A DNA stretch of 64,000 nt from Varroa destructor. Taxonomy: Eukaryota > Arthropoda > Arachnida > Mesostigmata > Varroidae. Within the stretch, counting starts at the first letter, position 1; every line of letters begins with the position of its first letter. Location: the NCBI RefSeq assembly GCF_002443255.2, contig NW_019211456.1, positions 14,096,229 through 14,160,228 on the forward strand, written 5' to 3'. Positions 39,323 to 50,100 of the stretch are shown here, in pieces. The notes below the pieces were generated by a model. The model worked only from the letters and a program-made list of their open reading frames with translations. It was not told where the DNA came from and made no database searches. The translations under genes were made by a program, and so were the position numbers.

Positions 39323-39784
39323 GTGGTACAAAGTCGACGCGCGTCGGCGGCGGCGGATAAATCGGCCGTGCACAGACACCTTCAGATTTGCCCCTGCAAT
39401 ACTGTAGGGTTATTTCCACTAGCGGTCTCTGAAGAAGAGTCAAAAGGACTCTTTGCCGCCCCAGTGGAACGGTACCTTAAGGATGTTGACGCTTTATATG
39501 GATATCTAGGTTTCCTCTTGTCCACAGTGGCCGCCATGTTTAGTGATGACGGTGGTGATGGTTGTATGATTGTCGTCAATAGCGGTCGTCGGATGATGGC
39601 CGCGAGAACGATTGGCTGTTGTGTAATTCTAACAACGCTTGCTTTGTTACTGTATGTCGTATGGCATTCTAACCTAAGGCTCGGCCTTACGGCGAACGAG
39701 CAAGCAAGGCTCCCAGAGGGCACTTGGGTAGCAGCGAAAAGCGCACGCGTTTGGGAAGGAGCAAATAAACGTTGGGCCTGCTAG
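39323..39784 (+). other. 153-codon open frame with a hydrophobic segment, status unknown
   Basis: Longest plus-strand open frame of the window, in a local GC-rich island. An internal ATG pair at 39594 would start a protein reading MMAARTIG followed by CCVILTTLALLLYVVW, a plausible single membrane segment, then about 40 polar residues to a stop at 39782. This layout (short cytosolic tail, membrane span, stem) resembles the first coding exon of a type II membrane enzyme, but no catalytic domain or clear onward splice is visible. Two minus-strand frames overlap it. Chance in GC-rich sequence is a real alternative. Confidence 0.25.
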
Positions 39785-42700
39785 GAAAAGGACCAAAGTG
39801 TCTATTTCCCGACTAGTTACTCGCCAAGCCGGTGAGCAGACACTGACTTCCCGCATGCCTGACCATTACGACTCACTCCACAGAGGACCAAGTAGATAAC
39901 ATTAAAGTCTACCCATAGCAGGCTAGAAGTGGGTGAGCAAAAGTTCGGATGCATATAGTACTGATGTTTAAAAAACTCCAGGAAAAACAGCCAGCATAAA
40001 ACAGATTTTTAGAAATATGTCAGATTAACGATAAAAGACCCGTTCGAATGCGATGCATGTACGAAGCACAAAGCTAAAATGTAAAGAAAACCCAAACTCT
40101 GTGATCGGACTTTAGTCCATATAGGATTCTGTCTTTTTTCAACTTCCAACATATTACAGTAATCGTAGTCATTATTATAGTATTAGTAATTGTATATGTT
40201 AGTTGGGTCTATTCACGGCATTAGAAGACAGTACGATACAAACGGACAACACGAAGCTCAATGTCCAGCCGAAACAATCATAGCGAAAGTCGCGCGGCTT
40301 GAGCTACCGGGTTTGTATATTTTATAGGGCAGACAGTTGAAAATAGCTATTTCATGGTCGGCTTGTCAAACTAACTAAAGCTATTTGGCCCTACAGAACA
40401 GCAGAACAAACAACTTTTGTAACAATGGAACGCTATCATGGTGCGTAAGCACCTTCTGCTCAGATAGAAAACATGCTGCGAGCCTCGACAATGAAATGAT
40501 GTCAAAAAATGGGCTTGGGCCTATTCTGAAACATGTGCTTTCACCCTAGCAGTAATAATAACCAAATGTTATACACGGGTTCCATTTTCTGTACACGTTT
40601 TCAGGTCCGAGCTTTGTTTCCCCACATATTAATCAGAGGCTGGTCGTACTTAAATCTTTTACCTGGATCTGGGAGAAAGCTACGGTGTGTTATCATTCGG
40701 CAAGAAAAACAAAAACAAAATATCAACATGCATCAAATGCTTTAAAAAAATGTTACTTCAGCTAAAAACTAAATACGCATTCAAAATGCTGTCACTTTAT
40801 AGTATAAGGAAAATTATTTCTTCAGAAATGTAAATGAAAAGACAATGGAAGAAAGCGGAATCTGAAAATGGAAAAAATGTATGCTGAATTATTTCCCGAC
40901 TCGGATTCAACATCTATTATGCATCGATATTGCCATCAACGATTAATAGCAAAAGCCGTCGCAACAATGAAATTGCCGCTATTCCCGGGAATCTCAATTA
41001 GTTTGGCACGAACCTCGCGGAAAGCTAGTATTTGCTGGCGGAAGCCGGTCTTTGCCGGAGGATTTCACTGTGGCCTCTGATTACTCCGTTACCTGGCAGC
41101 AATGGGGCGTATCCAAAAGCCTCCTCTTATTTCTCGACCCCCAAAGGACAGCAGCAACAATAACAATGACCAAATATCAGCCTTAGCCGGTTGCAGTCGT
41201 CGTGCCATCACTGTCGCCTTTCATCAACTGTGCTCCCTTCACTATACCACAGGTGACAAAAGTGTAGGTGACATCAGCAACACGTAGGTCGTCCACACGA
41301 TACACGAAATGGGCGGATTGCCTCGTGTACCACAGCTTTCCTATACTAACACCCACGAGAAACGCAAGCTACCGCTCCTTTCAAAGAACCCCTTTTAATA
41401 TACGCATGCATGTACGCCGCCTGCTACGGACAGAGTAGCGATGCGAGACAATTAGAAAAGATTATTCAAAACTTTTAGATTAGTTAGCGTTTGCTTTCCT
41501 CGCATTTGCTACGCGCTTTCTCTCGTCTGAGCGTCATCGCTTTGAAAAGCTCAATCCAAAGTGGGTTCATTGCACTGTGCAATTACTGTTACAGCAGTGG
41601 ATGAACCTAAATGACTGGCAGAAAAACTAGAATCTTTAGATAAAGGGACAGGTAGAGAGCACTTTTCTACGGAACGTATAGCCAGCCACTCGGTGCTTTC
41701 ACAGTTTAATTTTCGAAAATAGCTGGTAAAAAGCGTAATCGAAACGAGGCCGTTGCGTGTTATCTTCCTCAATAAAAACGCTACGTAAAATTGTATTAAA
41801 AATAGGTTCCTTACTAAATCTCCCTGACCCGCAGCAATTTTTATGAGTAAACTTTACCAAATTCTATTTACTAGTGAACGGCATGTAAGTGACGATTTGC
41901 TGATTGAAATTACTTCAACATGCTGAGGTGGCCGAAGTCGATGTACAGTTATAGTCGAAGAAAGCCCGTGCTTGGATCCAGAGAATGCGAAAAGCGACGT
42001 TTCAACTCGGCGGTTCTTATAGAACGCGTCTATATGTGCTATACAAGCGGATTTCTTGTTGCGATAAACGCAGCAAAAGATCCTCATGAGGGTTATGGTC
42101 AGCTCTTTCTAGGGACTAATGTTTCCAGTATCAAAGCGTAGCAGATCGAGTTGTCTCGATGTCTCTTAAGCACGTGAGCATCTGCGAACTGAAATCAATG
42201 ACAATAATACCCGCAGACGTTCTACAACTATCCAATCGTTCGAGTTCCTCTACTACCTACGTATCCAAAAACCTATAGGGCTACATGAAATACATCATTA
42301 CTATTATTCCCTTTCATAGCAATGCCACAACGTATGTTTTGGGTCTGTGACCAAATCGCGTAACACCGTTGGGAAGTGACTGCAGCTCAGGTAGTGAAAT
42401 TTCCGAGAACAGAACGCCTGCCACACAGCAAATGCGCATATGTTATTCATCCATAAGGGACCTGTGACTATATTTTCATAGCCCAGACGGAGAACAGAGG
42501 TAAAGTCGGGGCTTGTTTACTATTCTATCGAATATTACGACCCGGCGGGATCGTACTGCTTCGATGCGTGAAGATTATTTACCGCATATTTGGGACACTG
42601 AAGCTCACGCAATATACTTTGGCTATAAGGAACTTGGCATCTAGACAATATAAATGATTTAACATTTATAAATAGTTGACATGGCAACAGGATAATTGCA

Positions 42701-43436
42701 CATTTATAATGAATCATTTCTCTTTTGCGTACATGAAGATAGAATCAACCACTTATTCAAATACGAAACATTAACAAATATTTCCGCTATAGAATCTTCC
42801 GTTGTTGTTTACGGGCGATAAATTAACACTTAGTGTCATGTTTATGAAGAATACTACTTACGTACCTAATCAACACGTTCAGTTTAGCTACGCTGAAGGG
42901 TAGGCTTGCGATAAAAGGTAATTAGCAGCAATTGGCATAATGCCAGACGAGTTGCAATTTCTGCGTCCTTATTGAAACGATCTTTTCCCCTGCCCACTGA
43001 GTGCCCCCTAGTCAACATCTCTCTAAAAAGGAACCTCTCTCGTTCTCATTTTTAAGAACTACATTTTGTCTATACCATACAAATAATTCCATCATGGCCA
43101 ATGTGAAATAGTTATGATTGGAACGCTCAAAACAGACGCAGAGATACCTTCGAGCTTAGTTTTGCGTCTCATTGCCAAAGTGCTCTTTGTTAATTTGGCG
43201 AATTCACACACAGAGTGCAAAAATGTACAGCCCATGTTCTCAAGCTAAACTTGGCCAGACATATTTCATTTCGAAGACGCTGTATGGCAAGTTGGTAGGG
43301 TATCAACAAGGTCGAGTTCAATTGCAGGGCAGCAAGGGGTATACAGTGGTATAAGGTTTTCCTCCTAGTCACGGTAACATATATGCTATGGATACTAATG
43401 CGAGAACGAACATATGTTTTCTGCGCGTTTTCTTAC

Positions 43437-43577
43437 CAGTGCCGCTGTCTACTTCAATGAAGTGTCGTCCACAATTAATGGATGCATTATTGCGTTTGCC
43501 GGGTTCCGACAAATCAACCGCTGACAGTTCGGTGAGCTCCACGTGCACCTCGAAAGGACAAACGCAATTCCAAATTA
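43437..43577 (-). CDS. E4: middle of CUB-C
   Basis: Exon ending in phase 1 at CACTG|GTAAGA. The certain part encodes VHVELTELSAVDLSEP, then NASINCGRHFIEVDSGTG, the third CUB cysteine followed by F-I-E-V. With E5 it gives the continuous CUB strand IEVDSGTG-RTRLCGDW. The start is uncertain: an acceptor at TTGATAG gives 141 nt (start 43577), while a better pyrimidine-rich acceptor TTTCGAG would start at 43548 with GTG. Neither joins E3 in frame: E3 ends with two bases of a codon, and E4 would need to begin with one. The intron to E3 is only 335 or 364 bp, and a micro-exon of about seven codons (the missing A-P-x-G turn) could sit there. Confidence 0.82.
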
Positions 43578-43912
43578 CTATCAATATATTTAAAAATTAT
43601 CCGACATAACAACCGACTAGTTTATAGAAATAGCTAGTTAGGTGCTAAGCATAATTGTGCACCTAGCCACCCGGCTCGTTCTTAGTTTCCTGCGCTCTCA
43701 ATGTTGTATACTGCCCGCGTTGTTATTTCTGTCCTTTACTGGCATTTATATAGAACAATATAACTAGAACTATAAGAACTTCTCTTTATTCAGAAAGCTT
43801 CTAACATAGCAAGATCAATTTTGTCCAGTTCAATTGGAAAATAACTGAAGCTGCAACTGCTTGCTAACAACTTCAATGAATGCTAATGAATTTCAATGCT
43901 TGAGTGGCTTAC
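43578..43912 (-). other. Intron(s) E3-E4 (335 bp)
   Basis: The flanking exons do not join in frame, and the CUB-C turn (A-P-x-G) is missing. An unrecognised micro-exon may sit here. I could not pick one with confidence. Confidence 0.5.
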
Positions 43913-44192
43913 GCTTTCCAGGTACATAGACTTCCCTCAAAATATTCCTCCTGATAATGAAAAAATATTCCTTCTTCAGTTAGTCTTTTACTACCCAGAT
44001 ATGAAACGATACGTGAGATAGCATTGACAGAAACCTTGAATCCAAGTGGCGCGTAAACGGTGAAGACACAGTCGACGTCTACAGATACAGCTAAGCGCAG
44101 TTCCGTCGATGAGTTGAAGCACATCTCGCCAGATGCCGCTGTAAGACTGCGGTTTACGCATACTGACACGACTTCCCATGATAAGGACACCC
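43913..44192 (-). CDS. E3: end of CUB-A, half CUB-like segment, start of CUB-C
   Basis: Exon of 280 nt (2 + 92 codons + 2), acceptor ATTTTAG, donor AAAGC|GTAAGC. Its start, VSLSWEV, closes CUB-A as the usual G-F-x-L-x-W strand. It then reads VCVNRSLTAASGEMCFNSS followed by DCVFTVYAPLGFKVSVN, a clear first half of a CUB (C-x-F-x-V-x-A-P-x-G-F-x-V). Instead of a second half, about 20 residues later comes GIFFHYQEEYFEGSLCTWK, which has the layout of the start of another CUB (G-x-I...Y-x-x-x-Y...C-x-W). So the exon seems to contain one and a half CUB starts, perhaps through loss of a half domain. Sequons NRS and NSS are present. The exon and its frame are well supported; how the short module folds is open. 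Confidence 0.82.
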
Positions 44193-47100
44193 CTAAAATA
44201 AACAAACGCCCGCGCTGTCCAGCCAACTATAGGTAAAAACTTGATCATGTTTAGTAAATCTTAGTAGATTTCAAATAGATCTATCTATTGGCGAAGCGGA
44301 GAGAAAAATTAGAGCCTTTCTGGCCAAAAATGCATGAACGAAATTCATAAGCGAATTTTTTTCTATTGTAGCTTATTATTTACAGTGACATGCCTTCGAT
44401 GTAAGTAACGGACGATCAGTCCCCTATTATGATATGTAATCATCTGTAATATATCCAGGGCTGTATGCGTGGGCCCCCGCCTCGCGCATATCAAAGTCTA
44501 CCGCCTCTATCACTGCATACCTAACAGTTAAAGAGTGGGTCACGATATGTAGAGATTTCAAGGATCCTGGTCTGTCATCGATAACAGACCGAGCTCCCGA
44601 CCAGCATGCCTGTGAAAATTTCGCTCGGCTTCAGGTTTTATTGGGGGAAGTCTCACCTACAGGGTTAAGGTGACGAACTCTGAAAGACCAGCTAAAAAAC
44701 GGTACCAACGTAATTTTTTTCGACCCATGGGGCTTGGTCCAGTCTTGCATGACCGTACTACCAACTGTTCGGTGCTTGAAAGAGGGAGACAGCCGCGTGA
44801 TCCGCTGGCTTCAGAAAGAGCACTGCGTCTATGGATACGCTCAAATATGGATCCCGATACGAAAGTGTCTGTGCGACCATCCGCAAACGTTAGGAGCTTC
44901 GCAGTCTCAGATTTTCAATTGGTGAGAATTTAAATTAATCTTTTTCGGGAATGTCATCGAGGTTTGCATAAGCAGTAAAAACCAGTAGCCTTCTGAGTCT
45001 ATTAACCGATTCTGACTGGCAAAGATTTAACGATTGCTGTTTTTTTGCCATAAAGCAAGCAGTACTGTAGTATTTATAGACTGCCTAATTGATCTAAATA
45101 TGTAAGCGCATGCGATGCTTTTATATACAACAGTTACAATTGCGATTCGGACTAGGAATATCCTATGAGCTGTATCCCAATAGCATATAATTCGGTCGTA
45201 AATAACCAATAATTAGCTATAATGACTTCTGGAATATTCAACTGAACAACGAAGTGTTTTGAAATGCTCGTCTTCTATTTGCCTGGAGCTGACAGGGGCT
45301 TTGGTCTTATCTAGATGCCCTCTTTCAAGTAAAGCCGGAGTCCTACGCTGATGCACAGGCTCACCATAGTAGGTGGTCATTAAGAGAAAAGCTCAGGATC
45401 GATATCACAAAAAGCTTCTGATGTAGTAAGAAAATGTGCGATTGGCCCTTGGGTAACTGCAGTCAGCAGCTTTTTTTTTTGCTTTTTTTGCCTGTCCCTA
45501 TAATACCTTGCGGCTGATTGAGATTGCTAGTATCATATCCTTTCTGGGTGTTCCGTTTGGAACAGAAGTGATTTGTTTCTCGGACCATCGACGAAATCGA
45601 CACTTTGACGTTTTAGGTATCTTCTTACGTCTGAACGCGAAAATCAAGGTCAGCCGTTGCTGCTGGGACCATACAAGCATCCTTAATAGCGGCTATATGC
45701 ATTTGGACCAGACGCAGTGGCTCTGTGTTCTCTATACATAGTTATGTCTCTAACTATAGCAGGCGAACATATTACCACTAAAGCATCATGGCAACGCGTA
45801 GGGTACACCCAACGATAAGTACCGGCTGATGCGGTGCGTAAGCTTGATTGTGTATCTACGGCTGAGTGAGTATCCTTTCAATAACTGTACTACATGTAAG
45901 GGAACGAGGCACTCGCAACTTTGATTAAATAATTACAAAAATGATCTCATGAAGTTCCTGCATGATTTTGTACTTTGCGCTACCATCCATGGCTACTACT
46001 GGCATTGGTCCGTCAGTACCCGATGCTAAAGATGGAATCCTAAAGGACCCTAAAGAGGGCTACCGTTTTCACAATCATCGCTGCTACCACTAGCAACTCT
46101 TGAAAATGGGTGGTTGTTTGCCGACCGGACCGTATTATCTGGTAGGATATGGTAAGCGGCTGGCGCGACGCCAGGAATTCTCCTGCTATTCACCTTCGTT
46201 GCTTTTGAACAAAGGCAGAATACTTTTTGCTTCAACGATAGTTCTACCCATTGCTACACAAAGAAACGAAGTATCGAACCTTTTCCCCATCGTTATACAC
46301 GGCGATGGTCTCAATCACAGTGAGTCACCATAGGCTAGTCCAAATCATCGTCAGCAAAGCGCCGCACGGTGGTGCTTGTTCTACATTTCTTTAGCTCCCA
46401 CTTTCCCCTTTTTATCTGCTTTGCGTTAGAGTTTGTTCACTTCTAATGTGAGGAGACGTTTGTGTCCCATGATATGGGCGGAAGTCAAAAAAGACGGACC
46501 GAAACAACGACATGACTTGTTAAGGCAGGCTATTTCCCAAGACTGGCGGCCGGCGGCGGAGAACGGCCTGAAGTCGTCGCCATCAAATATGGTGTTGCTA
46601 GTAGCAACAGCGATAATGGCGGCGACAGTACTATTGATCGCCAAAAAAAAAAGTCGAGTGAGAAAAATGGGTAGTGTCTGTTCCCTTTCACAAGCAATTT
46701 GTTTGGATCGTTCAAGTAGGCCGTTTTTCTGAATTGAGCCTTCAGCTTGAGGCGAAAGGCGACGAATGAAAACGGTCCAGTCTTAAAATGGGTCATCGGT
46801 ACTTCAACCTCTGAGATGGCTACACGTACACCACATACAACACATGTCACCTTGCGTCGCCGTGTCTCGCACGTATTATGTCGCAGCAGTACTGCTACTG
46901 CTACGGTTAGGGTTCGTCGACATCGGAGTAGGTCGCAGACACACTTGGCCTGAATGCATATGTAGGAGTCCTCTAGGCAGCATGAATACGCAAGGAAAGG
47001 TTATGACGAACACGTGTGCTAAATTTGCAGGCTTGTTGAGGATCAACCAGGGGCGTCATCACTATCCTATCTAGGAGAACCGAACCCAGCAGAGTAAAGT

Positions 47101-50100
47101 CTATATTAAAGGATATATTAAAGAAATATAAAAATTTACGTATTGACTAGAATTGTGTGGAATTTCATGCATTTGTTGGTGCAAGATTGTTAATACTTGA
47201 GTATAGCAGTGGGCCACTTAGATCCAGCTAGAGTATATATGACGCATAAAAAATAAAAATAGAACCGTGTTCTGTGGCAGTCGGCTGACAAATCTAGTTC
47301 ATCCGTGCGAGCTGCGAATTATCGTCAGAGACACATTTCGAAATGGGTGCCGTTAGTTAGCTAAATGCGCCTGTTGGACCGTATTGAACATCCAAAGAGC
47401 CACTTGATTTTTCCTGTTCCAAATTACCTAAAGCACACACAAATCGATAGGGTCATTTGTTTGCACATTTAACTAGAGCATACGATTCTGAAGTCCTATT
47501 CTGAATCCTCTGCATATATATAAGCCATTTTGATATATGACGGTCATTTGTAAGACGATTTTGAGACGAACTTGGGTAACATCGTTGACGCTTTTTCTTG
47601 TGAATCTTTTCATTACTCGAAAGTGTGTAGTTTCAATGAGCGAAAAACCAGCTGGGGTACACGGCCTGTAGCATACTTGTACGTAAACAGTGGCAGTGCA
47701 AATACACCTGTATGCCCCGTGCTCTCAGATATCTAACGGCAACTATGATCCGCAATTTCTACGACCTGAACACGAAATATCACACTTTCAAAAACTTGTA
47801 CGCAGTGTCCGACATAGCTGTGGTTCCTATTGATCATGCTTTGCGGTATATAGGAGGTTCTGCACATATATTAGCTAGACACGAGCTCTATCCGGCAACA
47901 GACGCTAACAGGACATGATGGATCGGACAGGAGCGGGTGAACCCAACGTAAGCTAAACTGACTAACGCTTGCTCTTAGTGGGTCTCAGAGGATACAGGCA
48001 TCTTTCGTTCTGTCGAGGTGACGTCCAGTCCTTCGAAGCGCTATGTTGACACTCTTTCTACAAAGACAACCGTCAACATGGTCACGTTGGATTCCTAGAA
48101 AAGGGGATTTTGACCAGGGTTTGGAATTGGCGATTGACTGATAGGAATGACAGTGATAAGCAAGAGCTGTCTTCATGAAGGCGATGCAACGAAGCACAGG
48201 AAGAGACTCACATTTTGCTGCGGCTTCAGCAAGACGCTAGGAATAAGTTGTTGCCTTGTGCAAAGGCACAAGCTATAGTAAGCCCAAAAACTAGCCTTTA
48301 CCTGTATAGAAAATCGCGAGCGGGACGATGAATATGAACACAAGTGTATGAAATATGACGCATTCAGCTGATCATGGAGCCACATCCGCCTTAATATTGA
48401 TCACTACCACTAGTAACAAAAGAACGAAGCCATCTGCATGCAACAAGAGACCGCACCGCCTATAACGGTTCTGCAGTTACCGTTTTGTGCGGTGCTCGAG
48501 ACAACATTAGGCTCCTAATCATGAGTGAATGTACTTAGAGAATTATAGGAGCGTACTGTTGGCCGTCACGTACGTTTGTCTGTATAGTCATGACATACTC
48601 CCTACGTTAAATGAAAAACTGCGCTAAAACAGGACAAGGAGGGAGCCAGTAGAAAAACACTGTGCGATACCGAATTATTGCCTATTCATGTACTTCTACG
48701 AGTGTGTGTGTATACTACTACTGCGACAAATGTTAGCCAGAATGGAAAGTTTGCAAAATAATGGCCCGTGAAGGTTGCTGCTCGTCCGCAAACCTGTATT
48801 TGTATTCTGTCCTGATACGTGAACTAAGAAGTTATAGCATTTTTCAAATGAATTTCGTTTGCTTTGTTAGTATTTAGCCACGCTTATCGTATACTATATG
48901 CCATTGGTCGGGCTTGAACGAGTTACGCCCTGATTTTGTCCTGCGCAGATGTCAACACCCATCCATCTACGTGTGTAGAGCTACCCGAACTATTTGTATT
49001 GTGTGCTTCGAAGCTTCGATGCGAGCTTCGCATCTGACTGGCACGTATTTCACGGGGAGAGACGAATCTCTTCATCAGTGATCGACTCCCATTTCTCTGC
49101 TAAAAGTCAAAATGATCGAAATATTTACTTGGATTTTGTAGTAAATTTTAGCTTTTATTTAGTATTGTACGCGAAAACCGTATTGGATTTACTATAGATC
49201 AGTGGACTTAATAAACAAAATCACTACGTAGAACAAAAGCAGTCTGGGGCTAAACTTGTTTGTGTTAGCTAATTTTCTTTTCGTACAAAAATGTTTTTCC
49301 GTTAGGTCACATAATACTTAGTTGGAAATACTTCTATGCATGAAGACGTTCATGTTGTTCCTGATTGAGTCGGGAGGCTGAAGCACCCATGCCAGGGAGT
49401 TGCTGCTACTTCGCTCTGTAGTGACGGGAGGGGGTGACGGATGGGATGCATTATAATGATGATTTGCAGAATGCGGGTTATGTCCAGAACAATATACTTG
49501 TTACTGACATGCAATGTAACTTTAGACTGGCGATAACACAAAACAAGAATGTATCGTCCATTGTAACAGCAATTTTCACGTCTAGACATAAATTATTTCC
49601 GCTTTGAAGAGTCAGTGTTGTGACCACGTCGCGTCAATCCACGGAGTAAGTTACTCTACAGTGTTTACAGTAGTACGATGCCGGTTGCAAGGGCAAGTGG
49701 CCGAAAAAGCGCCGGATGATTCTGATATAAATAACTATTTGATTGAAATCGGCGACGTTTAGTAAGAAAACTAATTAGTACGCTTTCTATGCCTAAGCAC
49801 GGCGGACCTAAAGTCTAGTTTAAACCTAAGGAACACGTGACAAAGAAGGCATGGCTCAGTATCCTTACTCTAACAATAATGGACCTTTCGTAGTAATTGC
49901 AGAACGGTACCTTTACTTCCTAATTTATTTTAGAATGACAGATTTCGCATTTGGTTCTGTGAGCAGCAACATGTAAGCGTTGGTCTTTGTTTCTGGGTTT
50001 GTTTGTTCTCCGTATATACATATATCTCTTTAGTTCTATCCCATCATCGTCATCTACAACTATTAGAATAAAAAATGTTGCTTAGAGTAGTGTCAAGGCG

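Larger units (their letters stand above)
35329..43436 (-). other. Intron E4-E5 (8.1 kb)
   Basis: Contains a TTTC tetranucleotide run (36601-36620) and a GC-rich island at 39110-39790 with long frames on both strands. One plus-strand frame there has a hydrophobic segment. No recognised gene. Confidence 0.6.

Noticed and set aside
41551..41772. Cys-rich minus-strand frame that looked like part of a sushi domain
   Set aside because: No donor near its end, an in-frame stop follows, and E4 joins E5 directly across it.
47985..48197. Minus-strand frame after a CTTTTCTAG acceptor
   Set aside because: No donor before the stop and no domain; it lies in an intron whose flanks join in frame.
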